Assembly: GCA_956465555.1 (NCBI GenBank)
Contig: OY101115.1
Coordinates: forward strand, 3,820,120 to 3,884,119
Length of the DNA: 64,000 bases
Direction: 5' to 3'
DNA from: Nitzschia sp. pyKryTriq1
Lineage: Eukaryota > Bacillariophyta > Bacillariophyceae > Bacillariales > Bacillariaceae
Below the pieces are notes generated by a model. That model was given only the letters and a program-made list of their open reading frames with translations, was not told the DNA's origin and did not search any database. The translations under genes and the position numbers were made by a program. This document shows, one piece after another, positions 52,368 through 62,450 of the stretch (the stretch's first letter is position 1; every line of letters begins with the position of its first letter).

Positions 52368-55223
52368 ATGCTTCATCGCCATCGGTCGAGAAATCAACAG
52401 GTCGTGGCCCTGTCCATGCCACCCTTTGTTCGCTTGTGTTGTCTGCTGACATGGGTGGTCATTTTCCCGTTGTGGTGGTACATTCGACGGTCAAACAGCA
52501 GTAGCAGTGACGCGGAATTGGGCCCTCTCGCAGGTTTGCAGAAACGAAACAGTGGGCTTTCTTCTGGGATTATCTCGAGCCGGTTTGGAGGGAAATCTCA
52601 CAAGCAACACAGGCTTGCCATCGTCATTCCCTTTGTGGGAGAAGGCCCTGGCGCCATTCCGCCATACCTAGAACTGTTTTGCACTGCCGCGGCTGGTTCC
52701 GCTTCGTTGGTGGATTTCCTGCTCATTCACAGTGGGGTTCTCGATGGATATCACGGTGACGCTTGTCCCGAGAATGTCATCTTTATTTCTCTGAATACCA
52801 TTGAAAACTTTTCGAAATATTTGGTCCGTGTGATAGATCACAAGGCCGATGAAGATGTTGCCGTGGCAGGATCGAGAGAGGTGCTGGCAAAGATCTTGGC
52901 CAAGCACGTCATCAAATACCCCTATGTTTTAGTGGAATTCAAGCCTGCTCTTGGGCACATTTTTGCTGAATTTCTGGAAGGCTACACTCACTGGGGGTAC
53001 TCGGATTTGGATATTCTATTCGGGGATCTGGAGCGATGGATTACACCCGATGAATTGGACGATTTCGATATTGTGACCTATGGTTTCGGGGATCAAGATC
53101 GGGTTTACTTGAGAGGTCAATTCACATTTCATAAGAATGCGAAAGGCGTCAATCAAATCTGGAGACTCTGCGACTATCTCTCGGATATGGACAAACGTTT
53201 CAGTCAAGTCATTTCAGGCGAGGCTAACTTGCACTTTGAATCTGCCGAAGGTTGCTATTCGGCCGCGGTACTTCAGCGCAATGATGTCAAAGTGAAGTAC
53301 GCAGTCAAGGCTTTTACGGATATTAAGGAAGAGGATACCGCATATTCCCATGGACTCTTTGTCGGAACTGGAAAGAAGAAAACTACTACCGTCCTGTACA
53401 AGGCTGGTTCGAAGGAAGACGGAAAGGCACTGGAGCGGATACCTGATACATGGTTCGAGAACAAGGATTGCTTGTACACAGATTTTAAGAAACCATTACA
53501 GTTTGCAGCCGGTGAAAAAATTCGACTCCCGACGGTTGAGAAGGCAGATGCTAAATGTATGTTTTGGGCACAGAAAAAGTATCAGTCACGCTTGTGCCTT
53601 GATGGAGTCGAGTCATCCGACACTGTCTACTGGATTGAGGGACAGCTCTACAAACAAAAGTATCAAAACGCACAGCTGCCAGGGAGGGTTGTCTCAGCTC
53701 CGTTTTTCCACTTTCAGGAGTACAAACGATATTTCCGTACGACTCAATTGGCAGGGTTTCATAGATCTGGCCCTGTTCGGACGTTTGTGCTGTGCAAGGA
53801 AGGAGTCCTTCCGATCTACCCCGATGAGTTCAAAGTTGATCGATCCTTCGTTTCTTCACCGCTCGACTTACGACTTCGCAAATGGAAGGCCGTCAAGGGG
53901 AACGATCGTCAGCAGCTACCTAACAGAAGCTACTGCCTTCGATCGGGCCCACGGAAGTTCCCGGCAAATCCACCTGCACCGCAATGTCAGTTTCCAAGCT
54001 CATGGCGTGATGGAAATGCAATTCAAATCCTCTCTGGTGCACCTTCTTGGACTCAAGTCGATGTCGAAACAGAGGTGACTATGGTCCTCACACTCCAACT
54101 ACAACCATCGCAGGTTGCAAAGACGGAGTCATTGCATGGCTTCTTGCAACTGATCGGGATGTATCTAGATCGATGGCAGGGACAGCCTTCTGTCATTGTG
54201 ATACACGTTCCAAGCACGACACCAGAAGCAATGGATATGCTTCGAATAAAACTTGGTCCAGGATCAGACCTTTCCCTCTTTGGGCTTGAGACGTGTCTAG
54301 TGGGTGCTATCTTCACGGAAGCGAACGAATTTTTGAGCCGAAAGGCACTTTTGAACATGGCTATGGACGTGGTACCGACACGGTGGTTTATCAGTGGATT
54401 CGAGCTGGAGCGAGGTCTGGTAATTTCCCACGACGCTGCATTCTTTGCGCACCGGGTATCGATGATCCACAGGGAATTGAATGGATCTGTATTTGTCATC
54501 CCACAGTTTGGCCTGTCCAAGACGGAAAGTGATTTTACACTGCCTGCGCTTTGGAAGGCTAGAAATGACGACGAGTTCCAAGCACTTGCCAAACTCGACG
54601 AAGGTGGCTGCGAGACCAGCGAAGACAATGCCGCAAACGACGACGGCAGTGCCATGTTCGATGCAATGCACGAGCATTGGTGGAAACTTTCAGAAGGCTA
54701 CATTGTCGGTATTTCAATCGAGAAGATTGACGATAGGGTACATAATTTGAGAGCTGTCGCTCTTGACGACATTCAGATGGATATTATTGGACTGTTGACG
54801 GAAAAGAAGCAATATAGTCTGTTTGCTATGGACATTTCTCCGATAATTATGACTGACAATTTGGGCCCCCGCAATGGCATGAAGACCTCTGAAATCGCAA
54901 GGGAAGTGGAAGAGTTTGGTGGGAAACAATGCTACAATGGATTGCGGTTGGCGCAGCTGGCAACATTTGGTTATAGCGTCAGCGTGCTCGCCGGGGCGTT
55001 CGCCCTCAGCACTCCAAGTACTCGAGCGATTGTATCGGCAGATTCTTCTTCTGGGGAAGCCAGTCCTGCTGGTGCTTCTCGCTGCGATGGTTGCTTCTTG
55101 TTTGACGAGGAGCATGAAGATATTTTGGAGGATATCTCAAAAGATGAACGCAAACGACCAGCGAAGGCGGCTCTTCTTTGGGAACACCCAACCAACTCGG
55201 ATCCTCTGTTTGGGCACACTTAA
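52368..55223 (+). CDS. Type II membrane protein with two glycosyltransferase-like modules (DUF6625-like and LARGE-like)
   Basis: 951 residues, single exon. A cytosolic basic start and a membrane anchor at about 22-39 (LCCLLTWVVIFPLWWYI) indicate a Golgi type II topology. The first module (about 80-480) resembles DUF6625: LAIVIPFVGEGPGAIPPYLELF, then VEFKPALGHIFAEFLEGYTHWGYSDLDILFGDLER, where the DLD is a DxD-like metal site. The second (about 570-830) resembles the GT49/LARGE C-terminal domain: MVLTLQLQPSQ, LNMAMDVVPTRWFISGFELERGL. The tail is Cys-poor with a few acidic clusters. It probably builds a cell-surface glycan, but donor and acceptor are unknown and the second-module match is tentative. 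Confidence 0.7.
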   Translation: MLHRHRSRNQQVVALSMPPFVRLCCLLTWVVIFPLWWYIRRSNSSSSDAELGPLAGLQKRNSGLSSGIISSRFGGKSHKQHRLAIVIPFVGEGPGAIPPYLELFCTAAAGSASLVDFLLIHSGVLDGYHGDACPENVIFISLNTIENFSKYLVRVIDHKADEDVAVAGSREVLAKILAKHVIKYPYVLVEFKPALGHIFAEFLEGYTHWGYSDLDILFGDLERWITPDELDDFDIVTYGFGDQDRVYLRGQFTFHKNAKGVNQIWRLCDYLSDMDKRFSQVISGEANLHFESAEGCYSAAVLQRNDVKVKYAVKAFTDIKEEDTAYSHGLFVGTGKKKTTTVLYKAGSKEDGKALERIPDTWFENKDCLYTDFKKPLQFAAGEKIRLPTVEKADAKCMFWAQKKYQSRLCLDGVESSDTVYWIEGQLYKQKYQNAQLPGRVVSAPFFHFQEYKRYFRTTQLAGFHRSGPVRTFVLCKEGVLPIYPDEFKVDRSFVSSPLDLRLRKWKAVKGNDRQQLPNRSYCLRSGPRKFPANPPAPQCQFPSSWRDGNAIQILSGAPSWTQVDVETEVTMVLTLQLQPSQVAKTESLHGFLQLIGMYLDRWQGQPSVIVIHVPSTTPEAMDMLRIKLGPGSDLSLFGLETCLVGAIFTEANEFLSRKALLNMAMDVVPTRWFISGFELERGLVISHDAAFFAHRVSMIHRELNGSVFVIPQFGLSKTESDFTLPALWKARNDDEFQALAKLDEGGCETSEDNAANDDGSAMFDAMHEHWWKLSEGYIVGISIEKIDDRVHNLRAVALDDIQMDIIGLLTEKKQYSLFAMDISPIIMTDNLGPRNGMKTSEIAREVEEFGGKQCYNGLRLAQLATFGYSVSVLAGAFALSTPSTRAIVSADSSSGEASPAGASRCDGCFLFDEEHEDILEDISKDERKRPAKAALLWEHPTNSDPLFGHT

Positions 55224-55956
55224 CTTCCTCCAAACTAGACGCTAAAATATACGAGTCATTGTCTAAATACTTCATGGTTGCAAAAGGGACTGATTGATGA
55301 CTCACTCACTCTACATAGTAGATTGTACCGGTACAGTAGGAATACCATAGAGGTCTGGTGTTCTAGTAGGTTCTCTCTCTACTGGCGGGAGAGAGATTAA
55401 TTGCTCTCAACCGTCAAGGTAGCAACTAAATTAGACAGTGCACTTTTTCGCTGCTTTACGATATAGTAGAGAGTTACAGAAGTTGTACCGGTCTACTGGG
55501 TCTGCCTGTACGTACCGGGGTATGTACCTGGTACTACCGGTATGATGTTGGATGCATGTTGTGCCGTCATTTGGATCGCCCAGCGCTGACGAATCATTAT
55601 GAATATATTCATTCACTTATAAGTACAAATATAATCGTTAAGTAACTTCTTAGAAAGGCGTTACGGGCTTTATACAATGTGTCGCCAGCCGACCTCTCCT
55701 TCTTGCCCGTTTTTCGTTACGAATCATCATCATCCGGCACAGAGGTTCTCTGATCCGGCACGCGGCAGCTGGGATTTTCTCGAGAAGACGGAACACGGAG
55801 CCAACAATGCGATCTCCCACATACGGTACATGTTGTGACCATTATTGCCATCCCCGAACAACCAACACAAACGAACACTCTTTATGATTTCTATTTGTGT
55901 CAGAAGATCAGCACAAAGCGAGAAAGTTACATACACCATCCAACAAAATTTCCAAC
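55224..55956. other. Intergenic spacer
   Basis: No gene. TACCGGTAC/TACCTGGTAC motifs occur at about 55,326 and 55,485-55,545, and a CTCTCTCTACTGGCGGGAGAGAGA inverted repeat at about 55,372-55,395. This should hold the promoter of the iron-uptake-like gene; I cannot point to an iron-response element. Confidence 0.5.
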
Positions 55957-57817
55957 ATGAAGGGTCACTTGATCATTGGAAACCTTCTTCTACTGACGGG
56001 CTCTGTTCGGAGCAATCTGGATTGGATTGCTGGGTACGATCCTCTCACTTTTGTTTCTGATCATGCGGCAATTGACAAGGATCAGAGAGACATTGAAAAA
56101 TGGTTGATTGCAGATGTATTTCAGCAAGCAGAGAGAATCTATACCGAAGGTGGTCATTCTCAATCGATGGCTCATCTTCGACTTTTGAATCCTGAACCAC
56201 CCACTCAGCCTTTTCCTGTCGGAACACTCGTCTATGGCACTGGAGTTGATGGAAGAGCCGTACAAGGAAGGTTGCTAAAGGAAGCCTTTTGGACTAAAAG
56301 CGACGATCAAGTGATTTTGATGGTTGAATATGACCGAGAAAAGCTCCTCGAACAGTACTCTCTCTGTCAAGTTGGCGCGCTCGTCAGAACGGATTCCTCT
56401 GTTGAGGACGGATGTAAGTCCCTCGATTAGTAAGCTTGTTTGGAGGTTGATTTTATTCATTTCTCAACACACGTTTATGTTCTAATACTCTTTTCAACAG
56501 GCTTTGTTGCTGCGGGTGAGATTCAGGTGCTACACTATGCTCGAAATACCCCCGCGTACAGTTACAGCTACGAATACGACATAGGCCAAGATAATGTCAA
56601 TGGGCGCACCATCCAAGAATTTTCGACGAATGCATTTGAAGAAATGTGGAATTGCACAAACTGCCCATATGATACATTCAATAAGTATGCCACATATTAT
56701 GGTATGCCAGACTATGGTGATAGAATGGTAAAGGCGGCGCTCCATGGTAAAGCGACCAAGTTTGCCCTTGGGAATTTGGATTTCGGCGCACCAAGTCGAA
56801 AGAGTCGAGTCGGTAAGGGAAAAGTTATAAGGGTCGACATTATCATTGGGAAGATATCGTTTCTCATAATTTTCTCCCTCCTCAGAGGCTGTCAAAATCG
56901 CCACTAAATTTCTGAATATTTGGATGTATGTCATTCGAATGATGGAACATGCACTTGATCTATGCGAATTGCCGTGCACGAAAAAGGGCAATGTGTTGTA
57001 CGCCCCAGCGCAGAAAGCTCAATGCGACGATTCGCCTGTCCGTGCGTGGGATCAAGCAGTCGCCTTTTATGCTGGAAGTATGGAGGGAGAAAGTGGTGTT
57101 GGAGATGGGGTCCTATTGTTTGATCTAGCCGACACTATGTGCGCTCGTTTCATGGCATGTGGTGACGATGCAGAATTGCGATTTGGTATTTCATATGCCA
57201 ACAATGTGGCAATCAATCAATTCATGAAGGGACAGCTTCACCTTTTGAAGCGAGAATGTGGAGCGGCCCGCACCTCCAAGAATAAGATTGAAAAAATCAT
57301 GGCAGTTCCTCTCGTTCAGGCCGCACTCCTCAATTCATACCAGCAAGTCTACGAAAAGAAGAGCGAAGAGGAAGAAGCATCCAAGATGATCGTCGCAGGT
57401 TCCATGTATGCTGCAACTGTTTTGCCTTTGGTGCATGATTGTAGCCCTGAGGATGCTCAAATCATCTATGAAAACCTGCGAGACAACCAAACCGAAGTAG
57501 ACTTTATTGCAGTGAAGGAAGCTTTTGAACGAAATTACGCATGCATGGGGGTTACGTGCAAAGCTGTTGGAGGAATTTGGGAAGGCCGACAATACTTTCC
57601 TTACGCATCTCCATGCCAGGATGCGATTGATACTGACAATTCAAGTGGTATTCACTTCGGAATAGTGATTGCTGCCGTGGGAGGAATACTTGTCCTTTGT
57701 GCTCTTGTCTATCTATCCCATCAACACCACAAGAAACGTATTGATAGTAAGTATCACGATCGGGAACCCAGCGTTGTCCCCGATGATATCCTCCGAGCCT
57801 CTCGGTCTATGGACTAG
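55957..57817 (+). CDS. FEA1/ISIP2-like (phytotransferrin family) membrane-anchored protein
   Basis: Three exons, 55957-56413, 56501-56812 and 56886-57817 (566 residues), with introns of 87 and 73 bp. A signal peptide (HLIIGNLLLLTGSV) and one C-terminal membrane helix (GIVIAAVGGILVLCALVYL) give a type I topology with a short basic tail. Two related domains are recognisable. The second is clearest: RAWDQAVAFYAGSMEG, LLFDLADTMCARF, NQFMKGQLHLLKRECGAA, VPLVQAALLNSYQQVYE, ASKMIVAGSMYAATVLPLVHDC, and VKEAFERNYACMGVTCKAVGG. This matches low-iron-inducible FEA1-like proteins and diatom ISIP2a, which bind ferric iron with carbonate at the cell surface and deliver it by endocytosis. Family membership is fairly sure; iron binding is inferred. 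Confidence 0.72.
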
Positions 57818-58582
57818 AGTGACATAATATTTGACATGATCCAAGCACCAACATAGTAGGTCGGCATCTTGCTTCGGGTCCTGGATGTAGATCACCTATC
57901 ACAATAATAATTCATAGAATGGCGAACTGTCTTTCAATAATTTATTGGTTTTACTTTTGCTTTTGCGAGTATGGTCTCTACTCTATATAGCTACTAGAGC
58001 TAGTAGCTAGTAGTAGAGAGATGTCGAACAATCTCGCAATCATGATAGACCTGTCTCTCTCCCTACACGGGTTCAGTACTCTCTACTCTCTATAGCTAGT
58101 AGAGTAGAGTAGAAAGAGCTCTCTCTACCGGTAGCTCTAGTAGAGAGAGGTGAGAGGTAGATAGAGCTCTACCGTACCTTGTACCAGGTACGAGGGGGTA
58201 GTTTGTAGTACGTACTGTAAACCTGGTACCAGTTCACAGCATGGTACTGCACCAGTAGTATGGTACGAGTACGAGTATTACGAATGAGATGACAGGGGGC
58301 CGGCCACCGCCACCGGGCGCGGCGGCGCCTCTCCACTACCGGTACTTGTAGAGTAGACGACCCATCGGAGAGTTTTTCGCCCCTCTTGTCGTTGTTCCCC
58401 GTTCACATACGAAGTACAGTACTCAGTACAGTATTTTTTAATACTGTACTGTAGTTCCTCGTTTATTGACACGCATTATCATCACTGGTTAGACTTCTGA
58501 CAGTCGATGTTCTTGTTGCCCTTTACAATACTTTGCATCCTCGACTAAGTGAGAAACAACACATACATAGACTGTACAGGTG
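57818..58582. other. Repeat-rich intergenic spacer
   Basis: Dense palindromes of two kinds: CTAGTAG/CTCTCTAC (57,985-58,165) and GTACCTTGTACCAGGTACG-like TACC motifs (58,170-58,270, 58,335-58,345). A CACCGCCACCGGGCGCGGCGGCGCC stretch lies at about 58,305. No gene. Confidence 0.6.
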
Positions 58583-60223
58583 ATGGCTGGCCCGAGCCAC
58601 AGGCATCGGGCCAGCAGCGGCGACCACCCGGCGCTCCAGGTTGAAAATGGTGGCTCGCCGACCCCGACCAAGAAGCTTCTCGTACAAATAACGAGTACAG
58701 GATCTTCTCCCACGCCACTCAAGAGAACCAAGTCGGGTGGTCTTCATTTTTATTCTCAGTTCATGATGGGCTTGACGATCGCAGGAGTGGCGTCTTGCTT
58801 ACTGGTGACGACGTTTGGGCTCTTTCACATTGACGTTTTCTTACGCGTGTACGAGCTGCCTCTGGAAACGTTCAGTCACGGGAATATCGTATTTGCAATC
58901 ATCAATACAATCAATGATTTTTTCGGAGCTTGGATGTTGGACTCGATTGCTAGTACGTCGATAGATCGGAGTGATTTGATCGGGATCTCGGGCGCCATTT
59001 TTGCCGTGTGTTTCATGGCCCCATTTTTTCGATGGCGAGAACCTTCACAGTGGGACGGTCTGCATTTTGTCGTATCCATGAGTCTGTACGACACCATGTA
59101 CAGCTTCACCACAATTTTGTTAGGATCACTCGTCACGGACAATCATCACATGAGTGATCGCGAGCGGGTATGGTTCATGGCGAGCGGCAAGATTGCCAAC
59201 TTGGTCGCTGCCTTTCTCGTGGCACGTATTGGACTAGCTCTTTTTGACGAGGAGAATATGACTCAATTTCGAGCCTTTTTGTGGGTGTTGGCTGTGCTGG
59301 TTGCCGGCTTGTTTCTTATCGCCCAACTCATGACGGTGTACGTGATGGACTTGAAGACTTTCAAGTTTCGACATGTCAAGAATAAACCTGCCGCCTTGGC
59401 GATGAAGAACTCGACAAGACGACTCGAGTTTGTTCAGGTGGTTCGCGACTTTTGGCAACACGGAAATTTTTGGGCGTGGGTTGGAATGGAGCTCTTTTTG
59501 GAAAGTCAAGTGAGCTTTGTCAATGCCTTTCTCAAAACCTTTGTCGATCGGCTGGTTTTGGATTCCGGTCGCGTTTCTCGGGAAACGTGCGACTGGCTAC
59601 TCTCCATCATTCGTCCACTGGGACTCATTGCTGGCATATTTTGCTACATCCCAATTCAACGATTTGGATATCGACGCCTATATCTTATTTTATTCGGCAT
59701 CAACGCGTCATTATGCATATACATGCTGTTCGGTGCGAACTATGAATCGACCTATCACATCATTGTTTTCCTGTTGGTTTATCCGACCATCACTGTTGCC
59801 GTGAGCTCATCAGGCTTTCACTTGGTCATGAGTGATATGGTACTGGAAATGAAAAAGATGCACACCAGAGATGGTCGGTGGGACGAACCATCCTTGGCGG
59901 CGATGTACATGGGTATGAATGCGCTCTTTTGTAAGCCTGCCGAATCTATTCTACCAGTCTTTGCAGCCAGCATGTTGAGCCACCTGAACATAAACCTGGA
60001 AGGAGACGAAGATGTTCAATCTGCACTCTACAAGCTCTTGGTAATCCCACCCTTGGTCTTTTCCATTTTTGAATTTCTTTCTTGGAGTCGATACACTCTG
60101 ACGCCGCAAAAAACTAGCCAAATGCGAGAAGATCTCAAAGGGCTTCCAAGAGGGCTTCCTCGAGGGCTTCCCTTGTCAAGAGAGAGTCAAGGGAGTTCTG
60201 ACGAGTGGCACAGGAGCAATTAG
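58583..60223 (+). CDS. TMEM180/MFSD13A-like transporter of the major facilitator superfamily
   Basis: 546 residues, single exon. The frame opens at GTG (58580), but the ATG at 58583 is the likely start. After a Ser/Pro/Thr-rich cytosolic leader of about 55 residues come about 11-12 membrane segments. The early loop motif GNIVFAIINTINDFFGAWMLDS resembles the ND-x-x-GAW-D signature of GPH/TMEM180-type carriers. Other segments include FVVSMSLYDTMYSFTTILLG and GMELFLESQVSFVNAFLKTF. The tail has an odd LPRGLPRGLPL repeat. Substrate unknown. Its last codons overlap the stop of the convergent SNAPC3 gene by 4 bp. Confidence 0.72.
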   Translation: MAGPSHRHRASSGDHPALQVENGGSPTPTKKLLVQITSTGSSPTPLKRTKSGGLHFYSQFMMGLTIAGVASCLLVTTFGLFHIDVFLRVYELPLETFSHGNIVFAIINTINDFFGAWMLDSIASTSIDRSDLIGISGAIFAVCFMAPFFRWREPSQWDGLHFVVSMSLYDTMYSFTTILLGSLVTDNHHMSDRERVWFMASGKIANLVAAFLVARIGLALFDEENMTQFRAFLWVLAVLVAGLFLIAQLMTVYVMDLKTFKFRHVKNKPAALAMKNSTRRLEFVQVVRDFWQHGNFWAWVGMELFLESQVSFVNAFLKTFVDRLVLDSGRVSRETCDWLLSIIRPLGLIAGIFCYIPIQRFGYRRLYLILFGINASLCIYMLFGANYESTYHIIVFLLVYPTITVAVSSSGFHLVMSDMVLEMKKMHTRDGRWDEPSLAAMYMGMNALFCKPAESILPVFAASMLSHLNINLEGDEDVQSALYKLLVIPPLVFSIFEFLSWSRYTLTPQKTSQMREDLKGLPRGLPRGLPLSRESQGSSDEWHRSN

Positions 60224-61680
60224 AATTTCCTCCTGCTTTGTACTCCAAGGCTTGTGGAGAGATTTGCTTCGTCTCGCCATGCAGAATATAAGTGCACCCG
60301 TACCTTCAGTTGTTGACGACAGGCATTGCATAGTGTACGACGTTGGCAGCCCGACCCGGGGCAAGTCGCCGACGTGATAAACGCCGCGGTATACGTTTTG
60401 CAAGCATCACAAACTGGGAGATTTGAGCTGGGAGTCCAAATATCATGAATGATAGGATACGGGGTGGTTGGTGCTTTCCAAGTCCAGCGACGATCAACGA
60501 CGCAGAATGAGGTCTCCACATCGCCGTGGCATGCATGGTAATATCGATATCCCAGTCTCATCGGAATCTCGCTCAAGCGAGTATCTTTCATCGGTTTCGT
60601 CTCGAGCATTTCCAGTGAAGACAGGCCTAGATATCCCCGCCGTGCTGGGTGCGGCTTGTCGCTTCCAGCATCTATCCAGTCAATAATTGGTTTGGCATAA
60701 TCAACCGAACCGTGAATGTAAAACTTGTCTTCGATAAAAAAGCAGCCCGAAGGGGTCTCTGATTCCTTCGTTCCATCGTCCCATAGATCATCCTCTGCCA
60801 TTTGAACGAGTGTGCTATGTAGATCCAAAAGCGTCTGATCGGCAAGAAACTCCAGCACTAGGCGACATGGATCCGGAGTCGGATGGCGTTTCGGCTGTCG
60901 CTTCCAGCATTCTACGCGGATAGTGGCGCTGTCTGGCATTCGAGGTGATCCATCTTCGTTTCGAGGTGCTGTTGTTGGTGGTGGCAGTCCATGTCGATCC
61001 GCCATTCGCATTCGTACTAGCAAGTGTGCATCCGGTGGGTGCCGTTCTTCCATCATGGTCGTGATTTCCTTTTGCAAGGCCATAGTGTGCTCCAACTGGG
61101 CTCCTGCACTCGCCTCTTGCTCTAGTTGCTTGACGCTAGGAATGGATGCAAATAGCTTCCACAATTCCTGCTCATAAGATGAGGTACTTTGCTGCGTGGG
61201 ACCTTCTCGAAGGAGGCTGGCCAGCGAAAGCACTCGTTCACCCGTCTCATCGTCTTGAGGTTCGGGGCCCACCGTAGCATAATCAAAGTTGTAGGGCAAT
61301 CGTAGACGATCCTCCACAAATCTCCAGCCTCCTTTCTTTTCCTTTTTCTTTGCTGGGCCTTCTTGGAATCTTACTTTCCGTCGATTGGAGCCAGATGCGT
61401 TTTCTTCTTCTTCTTCTTCTTCTTCGTCTTTTGACGCCGGCGAAGGCGCGAGTTTGCGTTCATCCAGTTGTTTCCATCGGAGTTGATTCTCTTTCACCAC
61501 TTGCTCTACCAGCTCGAACGTGGGAGGCACCGCAACATCACTACAATCAAATGGATCATCCTCCCCCCCTGTAGTATCAGTTGTATCGACCGATGGGAGT
61601 TGTACTTGTGAAAGCTCGAGTACTGCCTTCCACTGGTCTGCAGTCTCGACGCAACTGACTCGGCGTTTCATCGACACCAC
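60220..61680 (-). CDS. SNAPC3: SNAPC3-like snRNA-activating protein complex subunit
   Basis: 486 residues. The N-terminal 220 residues are charged and variable (a poly-Glu run at about 84-92). The C-terminal half has the SNAPC3 core: VLEFLADQTLLDLHSTL, SGCFFIEDKFYIHGSVDYAKPIIDWI, RLGYRYYHACHGD, then VCDACKTYTAAFITS and CQRRTLCNAC, giving the paired cysteines of its zinc site. SNAPC binds the proximal sequence element and starts snRNA transcription by RNA polymerase II or III in the nucleus. The last 20 codons look unlike the family, and a GTACGG donor-like site follows CRQQLK (near 60,302), so the true 3' end might be spliced. It overlaps the convergent transporter gene by 4 bp. Confidence 0.85.
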   Translation of the reverse strand: MVSMKRRVSCVETADQWKAVLELSQVQLPSVDTTDTTGGEDDPFDCSDVAVPPTFELVEQVVKENQLRWKQLDERKLAPSPASKDEEEEEEEENASGSNRRKVRFQEGPAKKKEKKGGWRFVEDRLRLPYNFDYATVGPEPQDDETGERVLSLASLLREGPTQQSTSSYEQELWKLFASIPSVKQLEQEASAGAQLEHTMALQKEITTMMEERHPPDAHLLVRMRMADRHGLPPPTTAPRNEDGSPRMPDSATIRVECWKRQPKRHPTPDPCRLVLEFLADQTLLDLHSTLVQMAEDDLWDDGTKESETPSGCFFIEDKFYIHGSVDYAKPIIDWIDAGSDKPHPARRGYLGLSSLEMLETKPMKDTRLSEIPMRLGYRYYHACHGDVETSFCVVDRRWTWKAPTTPYPIIHDIWTPSSNLPVCDACKTYTAAFITSATCPGSGCQRRTLCNACRQQLKVRVHLYSAWRDEANLSTSLGVQSRRKF

Positions 61681-62450
61681 TTCCGAAATACTAAACTTCG
61701 GTAGCCTTTGCCACCGCCATGGGATACTTTATTGAGCTTCGTGTCTCTCGAGACTGAAAGCAGATAATAACAACAACAGGTCCTCTTCGAAGTAGGACAA
61801 GAATAAGTGTGGTGCATATATTATTATGATCATCATCATAACCTCTGGATCTCGAGCCTGGGATATCTGGGATAATATATCTCCGGCCCGTGGCCCGTCC
61901 TACAGTGTACCTGTACCGGTACTGACGGGTCATGAATATTCGATTCGTTCGACCAAACAGTGGCATGCCCGAGAAAAAGGGTAGACAACAAGTAGAAGAG
62001 GAAAGTCTACGAAGTCTACAAGGAAGTCTCTCGAATATCTAGTCTACTCATAACTACAAAAGCAACGAAAAGCGGTATTGCTAGCTATGAGATCTACTCT
62101 AGTATAGTGGCGAGTTATTTGCGTTGTCCTTGTAAACTTCAAGCATCTGTTGGAACCTTGTTGTTGGCTATCCTTTGTTCGACAGCATACTCGCTGTCAC
62201 TTTGCTCCATCGCCAGGTACCAGACGAGCCCGAGAGCGTGGCTGGTCTCCGTTTATCGGGCAGGGGGGGGGGGGGGGGCAAAAGGGTAATATATCTGACC
62301 GACGACTCGGATTTCGAGTGGCAGTTTGCCACCGTCGTACTCTCTGAAGCTTGTCTCATTCAACACGATTGCTGCTTCGACGCCATGATGCCGATTCTAT
62401 CGGCTAGATCGAAGCCCCTTGGAGGGCTCTCTCCTAAAATTATAGATGCT
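61681..62450. other. Intergenic spacer with 16-G run
   Basis: No gene. It holds TACCTGTACCGGTACTG at about 61,907-61,923, a CTCGAGCCTGGGATATCTGGGATA direct repeat at about 61,851, and a run of 16 G at 62263-62278. Plus-strand open frames at 62,107-62,783 overlap the end of the next gene and look fortuitous. Confidence 0.6.
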
